DNA of 10,139 bases from Baffinella frigidus. Its lineage: Eukaryota; Cryptophyceae; Cryptomonadales; Baffinellaceae. Position 1 is the stretch's first letter. Every line of letters starts with the position of its first letter. A program made the translations under genes and the position numbers. The DNA lies in NCBI GenBank assembly GCA_026770585.1, contig MU646362.1, positions 556,507 to 566,645 on the forward strand, given 5' to 3'. This document shows, piece after piece, positions 1 through 5,652 of the stretch. Below the pieces are notes generated by a model, which worked only from the letters and a program-made list of their open reading frames with translations, did not search any database and had not been told where the DNA came from.

Positions 1-120
1 AATCCTGAACCCTGAACCCTGAACCTTGAACCCTGAACCCTCCATGCTGAACTCTCAACCCTAAACCCCAAACCCCAAACACTAAACCCGAAATCTCCAG
101 CCATCAACCCGAAACCGGAA
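1..120. repeat. Degenerate telomere-like heptamer repeats
   Basis: The first 50 bases hold several copies of CCCTGAA, followed at about 59-90 by CCCTAAA, CCCAAAC and CTAAACC variants and then by increasingly diverged CCGAAA pieces. CCCTAAA is the C-strand of the plant/algal telomere repeat TTTAGGG. A + strand beginning with CCCTAAA-type repeats is the orientation expected at a left chromosome end. The copies are impure, so this is subtelomeric or interstitial telomere-like DNA rather than an active cap. Confidence 0.7.
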
Positions 121-166
121 ACACTACACACAATAGACACTTACACAAAACCAAGTCGCTTTGATG

Positions 167-240
167 GAATCCTGAGTCGTTCTGAGTGAATTCTGAGTTG
201 TTCTCACTGAATCCTGAGTCGTCCGGAGTGAATTTTCAGA
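167..240. repeat. 21-bp minisatellite, about 3.5 units
   Basis: Three head-to-tail 21-bp units start at 167, 188 and 209 (GAATCCTGAGTCG followed by a T/C-rich half ending GAGT or CACT), and a partial fourth runs from 230. On the minus strand the array reads as a short open frame with an LRTTQDS/VRTTQNS heptapeptide repeat. This follows directly from the 21-bp period and is not by itself evidence of a protein. Confidence 0.75.
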
Positions 241-372
241 TGAAACCTGAGGGCAAAGTTGGTGAGAGTGTCCTAGGGAGAGTCCAAAACATTTGAACAT
301 GATACAAATACCCAAAATTTCACTGAGTTGCGACCATTTGCGCTTCGTTTGTGGAACCAAAAAATATTTTTT
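241..372. other. Unassigned intergenic sequence
   Basis: No recognisable gene, RNA or repeat was found between the minisatellite and the first retroposon-like element. An AT-rich hairpin (AAAAAATATTTTTT) lies at about 360-373, at the tail end of that element. A TGTGG at 350-354 is repeated at 486-490 and could be its target duplication, but 5 bp is weak evidence. Confidence 0.4.
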
Positions 373-484
373 GACCCTAAAAACTGGCTTAAAAACTGGT
401 ACCCCAACCCCAGCCAGTTTCAGTTTTTAACTAAAAACTGGTAGTGATGAGACTACCAGTTTTTGTCTCGTCGGCCACACTAGC
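373..484 (-). mobile_element. T-tailed retroposon-like element, copy 1 (inverted)
   Basis: Read on the minus strand this begins CTAGTGTGGCCGACGAGA and ends in several CCAGTTTTTA motifs, then a short A/T-rich tail. It matches the plus-strand element at 6229-6336 over almost its full length, in opposite orientation. This copy has an internal perfect 12-bp stem (AAAAACTGGTAG pairing with CTACCAGTTTTT), created by a segment that differs from the other copy. Between the conserved head and this stem the two copies diverge, so the family is old or rearranged. A SINE-like origin is inferred mainly from the better preserved second copy. Confidence 0.6.
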
Positions 485-943
485 CTGTGGTGGGAGTTGA
501 AAGAACCCAAAGGACCTAAAGGTCGGGACGTCTACTCAGCAAGGATACACCTTTCCCGCTTTCTCGGTTCCAACAAGTGCGGCCCTCTCTATCCCTTAAG
601 TGACGGAAGGTGCGTGTCAGACAAGCACGGTTTTGTCTCTTTACAATTCGAAACAATTGTCTGAACAATTTTTGGCATTGGAGTCCAATAAATGGACAAG
701 CGTGGTAGTATCTTACACTTTTCACAGTTGCGTGAGTGCCCAGGAAGTCGAGGTAGCTCGTCCGAAATTTCATTTCGCAACATAACAAAATTTGTGACGA
801 TTTTGATCTCGGAAGGCAAGGGTGGATATGCTATTTTAGGCATAAAAAAAGCTCACACGGGTGTTTTTACCCACAGATTCTGTTATGTTCGGAGATTAAA
901 TTGCTCTTCGTTGCGCGCGGCCTCTTCTTGGAGCTCACTGGTT
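485..943. other. No gene recognised; short L-family tail
   Basis: A short minus-strand piece of the L-family tail (AAAGGACCTAAAGG) sits at about 509-522. The remainder contains overlapping short open frames on both strands, none with a recognisable motif, codon bias or splice pattern. No tRNA-like fold was seen by eye. Confidence 0.4.
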
Positions 944-1024
944 CTGGGGATACCACCCCATGCAGGATGACCAGAGTGACTTTACACAGTCACACTGGTC
1001 ATCCTCTTGGGGTAGTATCCCCAG
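944..1024. repeat. 81-bp near-perfect palindrome (foldback element)
   Basis: The segment begins CTGGGGATACCACCCCA (944-960) and ends TGGGGTAGTATCCCCAG (1008-1024). The inner parts AGGATGACCAGAGTGAC and GTCACACTGGTCATCCT also pair, leaving a TTTACACA-type loop near 985. Only a few positions are unpaired, so the whole segment can fold into one stem-loop of about 36 bp. It could be a small MITE of a family seen once here, or a hairpin RNA source. No clear target duplication was found. Confidence 0.8.
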
Positions 1025-1298
1025 ACTGATGGCACCTGCACCTGCAAAGAGTGATCCACCCTTCCACGCCAGGTCACGAGTGAATTTTCCATTTTACTAC
1101 ACGATGTTCGAGTCATGTTAATTCTACTCGGGAAACACACCAAAAGTGTTGGGAATTGGAGCTCTTTGCTGGCGGAATTTTCGGAATCTGCAACACCATA
1201 AGCCATCTCAACACTTTTAGCGCGAACGAGTGTGTGTGCAAATCCCACTTATGATCTGGCGCGGACAGGGAAGCCACCAGAAAAGAGCGGCCTCTTTT
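1025..1298. other. No gene recognised
   Basis: Open frames here are short and carry no recognisable domain. At 1272-1286 the string GCCACCAGAAAAGAG matches the left terminal repeat of the element at 4773-5010, so a fragment of that family may lie here. Confidence 0.35.
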
Positions 1299-1331
1299 TG
1301 GTCCTTTAGGTTTTGATTTCTGCCAATATAT
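1299..1331 (-). repeat. L-family repeat, tail fragment
   Basis: GGTCCTTTAGG followed by TTTTGATTTCTGCCAA matches the tail end of the L-family repeats described at 1486-1692. Only the tail and ~20 bp of body are present. Confidence 0.6.
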
Positions 1332-1346
1332 TCTGAACTCGGCGTA

Positions 1347-1473
1347 CGAACAGGTTGTGTCTTTCAGGTCATCTCACACGAAAAATACGAAGGCAGGGAT
1401 TTAAACGGAGTTGACCGATTTGTACAAATATTTTACACGAAAATACCGTTAGATTAGATTTAAAACTTTTTGG
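1347..1473 (+). repeat. Left copy of a ~125-bp direct repeat
   Basis: From CGAACAGGTTGTG through GCAGGGATTTAAACGGAGTT to the AT-rich end, this aligns with 3424-3546 in the same orientation, with substitutions and a small indel near the start. Both copies lie just after a GGTCCTTTAGG box, and together they bracket the L-repeat array. They resemble ends of a larger dispersed repeat; nothing marks them as LTRs. Confidence 0.65.
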
Positions 1474-1485
1474 TCTTCTGCTGAA

Positions 1486-1692
1486 GGTCCTTGGTTTTGA
1501 TTTCGCCCACCACGGACCAACGACACGCCCTTTCGTAGAAAGGATCTGCAGGGAAAGCATTTTTGCGTTCGGATCGCATTGAGGTCTCCAGTGGTGCAAA
1601 GGCTCGTGAAGAGGGGATACAGGTTGGTTCTCTTGGGGTGCTTGAGTTAATCCTGAAGGACCGCGCTCGCTTACACTCCGAAACCAAGTGGC
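1486..1692 (-). repeat. L-family repeat, long copy
   Basis: The unit reads, on the plus strand, from a GGTCCTT(TAGG) box through TTTTGATTTC, a CCAACGACACGCC block, a GTAGAAAGGATCTGCAG block, TTCGGATCGCATT, and GGCTCGTGAAGAGGGGATAC to ACTCCGAAACCAAG. The same order of blocks recurs at 2645-2845. On the minus strand the GGTCC box is the 3' end, with tandem CCTAAAGGA units. The minus-strand open frames through it are repeat-derived and show no known domain. Confidence 0.75.
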
Positions 1693-1770
1693 TTTAGGTC
1701 CTTGAGGTTTTGATTTCTCCCAACATAACCCAACGACACGCCTTTCGGCAGAAAAGACATGGGGGATTAC
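1693..1770 (-). repeat. L-family repeat, short copy
   Basis: The tail box, TTTTGATTTCTCCCAACATA, CCAACGACACGCC and a diverged GCAGAAAAG are present, and then the match stops. It shares the tail end with the long copies but is truncated on the far side, as expected of a 5'-truncated minus-strand copy. Confidence 0.7.
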
Positions 1771-1845
1771 TTATGAAAGGTGCTTTAGTGCTTTGTTCTT
1801 ACACTCACATCGCCTCTTCCTCGCACTTCACTTGGTTATGATATC

Positions 1846-1967
1846 TACAGGGGTACCTCGCTCATAAGAAACCGCACCCCCCCCTAGGACCAGCATAGGG
1901 CCCTAGGCATGTTTCTACTGTAGGGTCTTAGGGGGGTGCGGTTTCTTATGAGCCAGGTATTCCTGTA
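1846..1967. mobile_element. Family M hairpin element, copy M1
   Basis: The element starts TACAGGGGTACCTCGCTCAT and ends with the inverted equivalent (TTATGAGCCAGGTATTCCTGTA), so it is bounded by TA on both sides, the probable target duplication. Arms of about 45 bp pair, including AAACCGCACCCCCC with GGGGGGTGCGGTTT. The centre has the GTAGGG and CCTAGG core. No open frame is present, so it is a non-autonomous MITE-like element. TA duplication suggests a Tc1/mariner-type or related DDE transposase, which is an inference. Confidence 0.85.
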
Positions 1968-1988
1968 ATGAGAGATACGAGACCACCT

Positions 1989-2036
1989 GCGTCTGAGCTC
2001 CGGCCGGGCCATTTAGGCGCAGCCGCCCCTTTTGGT
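1989..2036 (+). repeat. 48-bp direct repeat, copy 1
   Basis: GCGTCTGAGCTCCGGCCGGG and the following 28 bp recur at 2371-2418 with one difference. Both copies lie about 20 bp after the right end of a family M element. The flank here (GATACGAGACCAC at 1974-1986) is also found to the left of M2 at 2220-2232, so this stretch looks like the same locus without the M2 insertion. Confidence 0.75.
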
Positions 2037-2105
2037 AGAAAAGGCCATGCTTCTTTTCGGATCACATCAGGAGAAAGGGTGAAGGAGGATCGCGGCAGAA
2101 TCTGA

Positions 2106-2190
2106 GGGTCCTTTAGGTCCTTCAGGTTTTGATTTCTCCCAACATGGCCCAACGACACGCCTTTCCGTAGGAAAGATACGGCACAGCAAA
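2106..2190 (-). repeat. L-family repeat, short copy
   Basis: GGTCCTTTAGGTCCTTCAGG (two 9-bp tail units), TTTTGATTTCTCCCAACATG, CCAACGACACGCC and CCGTAGGAAAGAT are present, then the similarity ends. It has the same orientation as its neighbours and the same tail, with a different far end. Confidence 0.7.
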
Positions 2191-2233
2191 GAAGTTCCTT
2201 TAGGGAAAGGTACGCAGGTGATACGAGATCACG

Positions 2234-2354
2234 TACAGGGGTACCTCGCTCATAAGAAACCGCACCCCCCCTAGGCCCACCGTAGGGCCCTAGGCATAGT
2301 CCTACTGTAGGGTCCTAGGGGGGGGCGGTTTCTTATGCGCGAGGTACCCCTGTA
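2234..2354. mobile_element. Family M hairpin element, copy M2
   Basis: This is a complete 121-bp copy with TACAGGGGTACCTCGCTCAT at the left, its complement ending CCCCTGTA at the right, TA on both edges and the shared GTAGGGTCCTAGG core. It separates GATACGAGATCAC from a 48-bp repeat. A related stretch at 1974-2036 has these parts nearly contiguous, which supports insertion of M2 as a unit. Confidence 0.88.
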
Positions 2355-2370
2355 TCAGACGCAGGTGATC

Positions 2371-2418
2371 GCGTCTGAGCTCCGGCCGGGACATTTAGGC
2401 GCAGCCGCCCCTTTTGGT
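2371..2418 (+). repeat. 48-bp direct repeat, copy 2
   Basis: This matches 1989-2036 at all but one position, ending in the CGCAGCCGCCCCTTTTGGT block. It directly precedes another L-family tail box (GGTCCTTCAGGTCC at 2416-2429). Confidence 0.75.
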
Positions 2419-2468
2419 CCTTCAGGTCCTTTTCATCTGCGACGTGGTGCGTGAGGCGATTGATAAGA

Positions 2469-2590
2469 TCCTTTAGGTCCTCTAGGTTTCTGTCCTTTAA
2501 GGTCCTTGAGGTTTTTATTTCTCCCAACATAGCCCAACGACACGCCTTTCTATGGAAAAGATCTGCAGGAAAAGCTTGTTTTTAGATCCT
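2469..2590 (-). repeat. L-family repeat with duplicated tail
   Basis: Two tail boxes (about 2469-2489 and 2493-2512) precede the TTTTTATTTCTCCCAACATA, CCAACGACACGCC and ATCTGCAGGAAAAG blocks. The copy ends near 2582. It looks like one copy inserted into, or recombined with, the tail of another. Confidence 0.65.
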
Positions 2591-2640
2591 GGTCCTTTAG
2601 GTCCTTTAGGTTTTAATTTCTCCCAACATACCCCAACTTA
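2591..2640 (-). repeat. L-family repeat, very short copy
   Basis: Only two tail units (GGTCCTTTAGGTCCTTTAGG) and TTTTAATTTCTCCCAACATA plus a few bases remain. With the neighbouring copies it forms a series that shares one end and varies in length at the other. Confidence 0.7.
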
Positions 2641-2644
2641 GCAC

Positions 2645-2845
2645 GTCCTTTAGGTCCTTTAGGTTTTAATTTTTCCCAACATAGCCCAACGACACGCTGT
2701 TCCGTAGAAGGGATCTGCAGAGAAAGATTTTTTTCTTTCGGATCGCGTTTCGCTCTCCAGTGCAGAGGCTCGTGAAGAGGGGATACAGGGTGGCTCTGTT
2801 GGGGTGTTTGACTGCTTCCAAAATAGGAGCGCGCCCGCACACACA
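2645..2845 (-). repeat. L-family repeat, long copy
   Basis: This is the second long copy. It has the tail units, the CCCAACATAGCCCAACGACA block, GATCTGCAG, TTTCGGATCGCG, GGCTCGTGAAGAGGGGATAC and a GGGTGTTTGACTGCTT section. Its minus-strand frames give peptides resembling those of the 1486-1692 copy (both contain CIPSSRA and DPFY). That similarity follows from the DNA repeat. Confidence 0.75.
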
Positions 2846-2897
2846 CCGAACCCAAGTCAGCCTTTGTGAGGCTCATGGTATCCCATGGCTGAAGAGC

Positions 2898-3010
2898 TCC
2901 TTTAGGTCCTTTAGGTTTTAATTTCTCCCAACATATGCCAACGACACGCCCTTCCGTAGAAAGGACTGCAGAGAAAGCACTTTTGCTTTCGGATCGCATT
3001 CCAGGCACGG
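2898..3010 (-). repeat. L-family repeat copy
   Basis: Tail units TCCTTTAGGTCCTTTAGG are followed by TTTTAATTTCTCCCAACATA, CCAACGACACGCC, CCGTAGAAAGG, CTGCAGAGAAAGC and TTTCGGATCGCATT. The match stops before the GGCTCGTGAAGAGG block. Confidence 0.72.
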
Positions 3011-3018
3011 ATACCCCA

Positions 3019-3051
3019 CAGGTCCTTTAGGTCCAACGACACGCCCTTCTT
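3019..3051 (-). repeat. L-family tail joined to internal block
   Basis: CAGGTCCTTTAGGTCC runs straight into CCAACGACACGCC, so the ~25 bp that normally lie between tail and body are missing. This is an internally deleted copy. Confidence 0.6.
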
Positions 3052-3390
3052 CACTCATTGACACTTATTGACTTTATTCGAAAGAGAATTGCACGGCGCA
3101 GAATTGAGGCGAGTTTAGGAAGGCGTTTGGGGTCTATACCAGCACCTTCCTAACCAAGAGACTGCCACTACCCATAAGGGGGGATCACCAAGGTCAGTCC
3201 ACATTAGCGTCCATTTCCCTGGTTTTCCCCCGCAGAGCACCTCGTTGCGTGGGGCCCCCTGCCTAAGCCACACACAATTGCCCCGTGCACCTCCTTTCGA
3301 GCAGATGTTGGGTGGAAAACGGGGGAAAACAAGGTTTAATAAATTGACAAACACGACCGCTGTACGCCAGTGGGTCCTTTCTGCCCCTAA
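3052..3390. other. No gene recognised
   Basis: A minus-strand open frame at 3115-3354 and plus-strand frames have no recognisable motif or codon bias. The stretch is moderately GC-rich (CACCTTCCTAACCAAGAG onward) and unlike the repeats on either side. It could be single-copy sequence upstream of the gene beginning near 3598. Confidence 0.35.
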
Positions 3391-3391
3391 A

Positions 3392-3415
3392 GGGTCCTTT
3401 AGGTCCTTTAGGCAA
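3392..3415 (-). repeat. L-family tail fragment
   Basis: GGGTCCTTTAGG is followed by another GTCCTTTAGG unit and then CAAAAATATG instead of the usual body. It marks the right end of the L-repeat zone and sits just before the right copy of the bracketing direct repeat. Confidence 0.65.
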
Positions 3416-3423
3416 AAATATGT

Positions 3424-3546
3424 CGAACAGGTTGTGATCCGATGATGTCGGTCATCTCATACGAAAAACACGAATGCAGGGATTTAAACGGAGTTGACTG
3501 ATTCGTAAAAATGCAACAATTTTAAAAATCTAACGGTACTTTTTGG
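3424..3546 (+). repeat. Right copy of a ~125-bp direct repeat
   Basis: This matches 1347-1473 through GAACAGGTTGTG, GTCATCTCA(T/C)ACGAAAAA and GCAGGGATTTAAACGGAGTT, then more loosely through the AT-rich end. It lies about 50 bp upstream of the possible gene start at 3598, so it may contribute to that gene's upstream region. Confidence 0.65.
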
Positions 3547-3597
3547 TTTAAAATGTTTTTCGGACCCCAAATCCACCTCACTCCCCACTCACGAGGT

Positions 3598-3666
3598 ATG
3601 GCGTCCCCCGCCCAGGCCCTCCCTGCCGCCCCCCGCCCCTTTTACCTGGTGTGCTTTGATGGAGAG
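3598..3666 (+). CDS. Candidate first exon of the Met/Gln-rich gene
   Basis: An ATG at 3598 opens a GC-rich frame of 23 codons, starting MASPAQALPAAP and ending FYLVCFDGE. It stops at GAG|GTGCGG, a usable 5' splice site at 3667-3668. This exon ends in phase 0, and the proposed acceptor before 3990 also starts a phase-0 codon, so removal of 3667-3989 would join the two frames without a shift. The same frame is open upstream to an ATG at 3553 and downstream to 4116, so the limits are not fixed by stops. Splicing is inferred from the two sites and the matching phase; no transcript evidence is available. The alternative is that translation starts further downstream. Confidence 0.35.
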
Positions 3667-3722
3667 GTGCGGCCGGGGTCGGGGCGGCGTCGCTGGAGGG
3701 GGCACGCGGGGGGTGGACGCGG

Positions 3723-3989
3723 GTGCGGCTCGGGGGTGCCAGAAATTGGGATCTGCACGAGTTGGAGGGGCTCGATGACGAGGATCGCTGCGGCCGGGGT
3801 CGGGGGCGCTGGCACAGCCGCGGGGAGGGGATTTATCCACTGCGCAGAGGCGGACGGATTCCTAGCGGCCTCTTGCGGCAGTTTGGGCGTGGTGGTGTCT
3901 TTGCGTGGGCCCTGGATCCCGTCGTGGGCGCGAGCGGGCGCGGAGGATTCCTGGGGATGCACGATGCTGACCCCGCTGCCCCTACGCAG
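3723..3989 (+). CDS. In-frame upstream extension or retained intron
   Basis: This stretch is open in the same frame as the exon at 3990-4340. Read through, it gives a Gly/Arg-rich segment with a hydrophilic stretch (NWDLHELEGLDDED, about 3744-3785) followed by GRGRGRWHS and further Gly-Arg runs. It has no ATG near its start (the frame begins at a GTG), so it would need a spliced upstream exon or is simply intron. GC-rich DNA without stops is common by chance, so the open frame is modest evidence. The acidic NWDLHELEG segment is the main reason to keep coding as an option. Confidence 0.3.
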
Positions 3990-4340
3990 ATGTCCCAGCA
4001 GCCGCAGATGCAGCAGCCGCAGATGTACGGCACCATGCCGGGCATGCAGATGTACGGCACCATGCAGGGCGCCACCCCCTCCCAGGGCCCGGTCTCGCAG
4101 CCGCAGGGGCAGATGATGTACTCGATGCCGGGCTCCATGATGCACTCGCAGATGATGATGCAGCAGCAGCAGCAGCAGCAGCCGATGAACACCCCCCCCG
4201 AGCTCCCCGGCGACAAGCTCACCCCCCAGGAGTGCGCCGCCTACGGCGTTCCCCAGGGCGCCGTCTGGGGCCGCGTCGTCGCCAACGAGGGCGAGGGCGA
4301 CATGACCGCCGACGATGACGTTCGTGGCACCCAGGTTTAA
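3990..4340 (+). CDS. Met/Gln-rich protein of unknown function, terminal exon
   Basis: This frame gives 116 residues ending at TAA (4338-4340). It is the most convincing coding segment in the window, with a strong bias for G/C at third positions and CAG for Gln. Residues 1-66 are low-complexity: 17 of the protein's 116 residues are Met, QPQM and QMYGTM are repeated (QMYGTM at 11-16 and 20-25), and seven Gln lie at 58-64. The C-terminal part (about 67-116) is different, with PELPGDKLTPQECAAYGVP and an acidic end (EGEGD, ADDD). This half looks like a compact conserved segment, but I do not recognise the family. CCCCTACGCAG immediately upstream is a good 3' splice site, so 3990 is probably an exon start; the ATG there could equally be an initiator. 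Disordered Met/Gln stretches are common in RNA- or transcription-associated proteins, but no such role can be assigned. Confidence 0.65.
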   Translation: MSQQPQMQQPQMYGTMPGMQMYGTMQGATPSQGPVSQPQGQMMYSMPGSMMHSQMMMQQQQQQQPMNTPPELPGDKLTPQECAAYGVPQGAVWGRVVANEGEGDMTADDDVRGTQV

Positions 4341-4770
4341 GAACCTCGTCTAGACGGTGTGCAAAATGTGTGAAAGTGAGGTAGAGAGTTGAGGGCGGCG
4401 AGGCGCACGGGGGGGGTAGGCGGGAGGGTTCCGGGATCGGGACCATTCGGACATCGTAGTTCGCGACCTATTGCCCCCCATGGGCGCGGGAAAAGGTGTA
4501 TTGGACGCTCTCAAGTAAACTTGGCTCCTCCTCCTTATCGATCTTCTTTTCTCCCTCCAGTGTGGTCGCTGTCACACCTTGCGTCCCGCCCTGCGCTGCC
4601 CTGCGATGGTTGCTGGGACATGCGACCCCAGCCTGGACGAGGCACAGCAGAGGCGTTGCCCCCCCCCCCGCGTTTCGTTGGACACGCCCGGTGCACAGCG
4701 TCACGCCTCACACCCTCTGACTGCTTCGGGTGATCTCCTCACCACTTGAGGCATTCACGCGTGTGGGGCG
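4341..4770. other. Downstream region, possible short spliced frame
   Basis: This holds the 3' flank of the Met/Gln-rich gene. A possible 46-nt intron lies at 4515-4560 (CAA|GTAAAC to a pyrimidine tract ending CCCTCCAG). Joining across it would link an ATG at 4480 to a frame ending TGA at 4718-4720, about 60 codons, with no recognisable domain. It may be untranslated sequence. No clear polyadenylation signal was seen. Confidence 0.25.
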
Positions 4771-4772
4771 AC

Positions 4773-5010
4773 CCACCAGCCACCAGAAAAGAAAACGATG
4801 ACGCGATTTTTTTATTTCAGACCTATGGTAGCAAACCCGTAGGGACCTAGGGGGTCCCTACAAGCACGGATATATGTAGGGACCTAGGGGGTCTCTACAA
4901 GCACGGATAGATGGACATTAACCCCTGAGGGTTTACACTGCACCCTCAGGGTCGAGTAGGGTTACATGAATCAAACCAGATCAAATCTGGTTCTCTTCTG
5001 GTGGCTGGTG
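4773..5010. mobile_element. Short TIR element with internal tandem palindromes
   Basis: The ends are inverted repeats: CCACCAGCCACCAGAA(AA)GA at 4773-4792 and TCTTCTGGTGGCTGGTGG at 4993-5010. Inside are two 37-bp tandem units (4839-4875 and 4876-4912), each carrying the palindrome GTAGGGACCTAGG(G)GGTCCCTAC in whole or nearly so. Two further hairpins follow: CCCTGAGGG with CCCTCAGGG at 4923-4951, and AACCAGAT with ATCTGGTT at 4974-4992. There is no coding capacity. The left terminal repeat recurs in part at 1272-1286. Confidence 0.65.
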
Positions 5011-5056
5011 GATGGAACACACAGTCGCAAGTGCTGCGTTTGAGATCGAACAGGAG

Positions 5057-5177
5057 TACAGGGGTACCTCGCTCATAAGAAACTGCCCCCCCCCTAGGAC
5101 CACCGTAGGGCCCTAGGCATAGGCCTACTGTAGGGTCCTAGGGGGAGGCGGTTTCTTGTGAGCGAGGTACCTCTGTA
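5057..5177. mobile_element. Family M hairpin element, copy M3
   Basis: This is a complete 121-bp copy from TACAGGGGTACCTCGCTCAT to GAGCGAGGTACCTCTGTA. The arms include AAACTGCCCCCC against GGGGGAGGCGGTTTC. Its right-hand TA also serves as the start of another family M end (TACAGGGG at 5176-5183) that is interrupted by N1. Confidence 0.88.
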
Positions 5178-5306
5178 CAGGGGTATCCCTTAAATGACCA
5201 ACGGGTGAATAATCGCCCGTGGAAGCCCTAGGCAGGTCCTAGGGCCCTACGGTAGGGCGTATGACCCTACTGGTCACTTAAGGGATAGTACGTCGCTCAT
5301 CAGGTG
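5176..5306. mobile_element. Family M remnant split by N1
   Basis: TACAGGGG at 5176-5183 is the first 8 bp of a family M end. N1 then occupies 5184-5287. After it, GTACGTCGCTCATCAGG (5288-5304) resembles the continuation TACCTCGCTCATAAG. The remainder is not recognisable. It appears that N1 entered the TA inside the M terminal repeat. Confidence 0.5.
5184..5287 (+). mobile_element. Family N hairpin element, copy N1
   Basis: This is a 104-bp element from TATCCCTTAAATGACCA to TGGTCACTTAAGGGATA, bounded by TA. It has an internal hairpin arm (ACGGGTGA, ATAA-type loop, TCGCCCGT) and a core CCTAGGGCCCTACGGTAGGG shared with all family N copies and partly with family M. No open frame. TA-bounded termini suggest TA target duplication. 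Confidence 0.87.
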
Positions 5307-5317
5307 CCGGCGTTGTG

Positions 5318-5370
5318 AAAACGGGTGGGTGCACGTTCTTAAATTTAAGAACGTTCCTGAAAAACGGGTT
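5318..5370. repeat. Palindromic repeat, copy R1
   Basis: This contains a perfect 22-bp palindrome at 5333-5354, built of ACGTTCTTAAA and its complement. Flanking AAAACGGGTGGGT and GAAAAACGGG are also shared, loosely, with 5936-5985, so this is a small dispersed repeat and not an isolated hairpin. Confidence 0.65.
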
Positions 5371-5392
5371 GGTACAGAGGGGTATCTGGGCT

Positions 5393-5466
5393 ATCCCTTG
5401 AGTGGGGAGTAGGCTCATACGCCCTACCGTAGGGTCCTAGGACCTGCCTAGTTAGGACCTCGATTT
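5393..5466 (-). mobile_element. Family N half copy, N2
   Basis: TATCCCTTGAGTGGGGAGTA begins the terminal repeat, followed by CATACGCCCTACCGTAGGG and TCCTAGGACCTGCCTAG. The copy ends without its variable hairpin or right terminus. It is in the reverse orientation relative to N1. Confidence 0.65.
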
Positions 5467-5538
5467 AGTCAACCTTCTGGTACTGAATTAAGAAACCAGG
5501 GTGCCCAAATCCGGTCTGTGTTCTCGAGTTCTGGTTTC

Positions 5539-5652
5539 TTACCCCTTAAGTGGCGAGTAGGCTCATACGCCCTACCGTAGGGCCCTAGCTAGGACCTGCT
5601 TACGACCTCTTGGGGGTCGAATTCGACCCCCACGCCACTTACATGTAAGGAA
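5539..5652 (-). mobile_element. Family N hairpin element, copy N3
   Basis: The inner terminal repeats pair as AAGTGGCG with CGCCACTT. The internal hairpin is GGGGGTCGAA with TTCGACCCCC, longer than and different from the hairpin of N1. The core CATACGCCCTACCGTAGGG is conserved. The right terminus carries a few extra bases (ACATG) before AAGGAATA. Orientation is reversed compared with N1. Confidence 0.75.

Noticed and set aside
516-970. Overlapping short open frames on both strands
   Set aside because: No codon bias, motif or splice context; lengths are within chance expectation.
2333-3008. Minus-strand open frames giving Lys/Leu-rich peptides such as LKDLKD and KPKGPKG
   Set aside because: The peptides are direct translations of the 9-bp L-family tail units and flanking repeat; frames shift between copies and no domain is present.
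1347-3546. LTR retrotransposon bounded by ~125-bp direct repeats
   Set aside because: No TG...CA ends, primer-binding site, polypurine tract or reverse-transcriptase coding was seen between the repeats.
3589-4222. Long minus-strand open frames opposite the Met/Gln-rich gene, including Cys- and His-rich readings
   Set aside because: They are antisense readings of GC-rich and CAG-repeat coding DNA. The plus-strand frame has the codon bias and splice signals.
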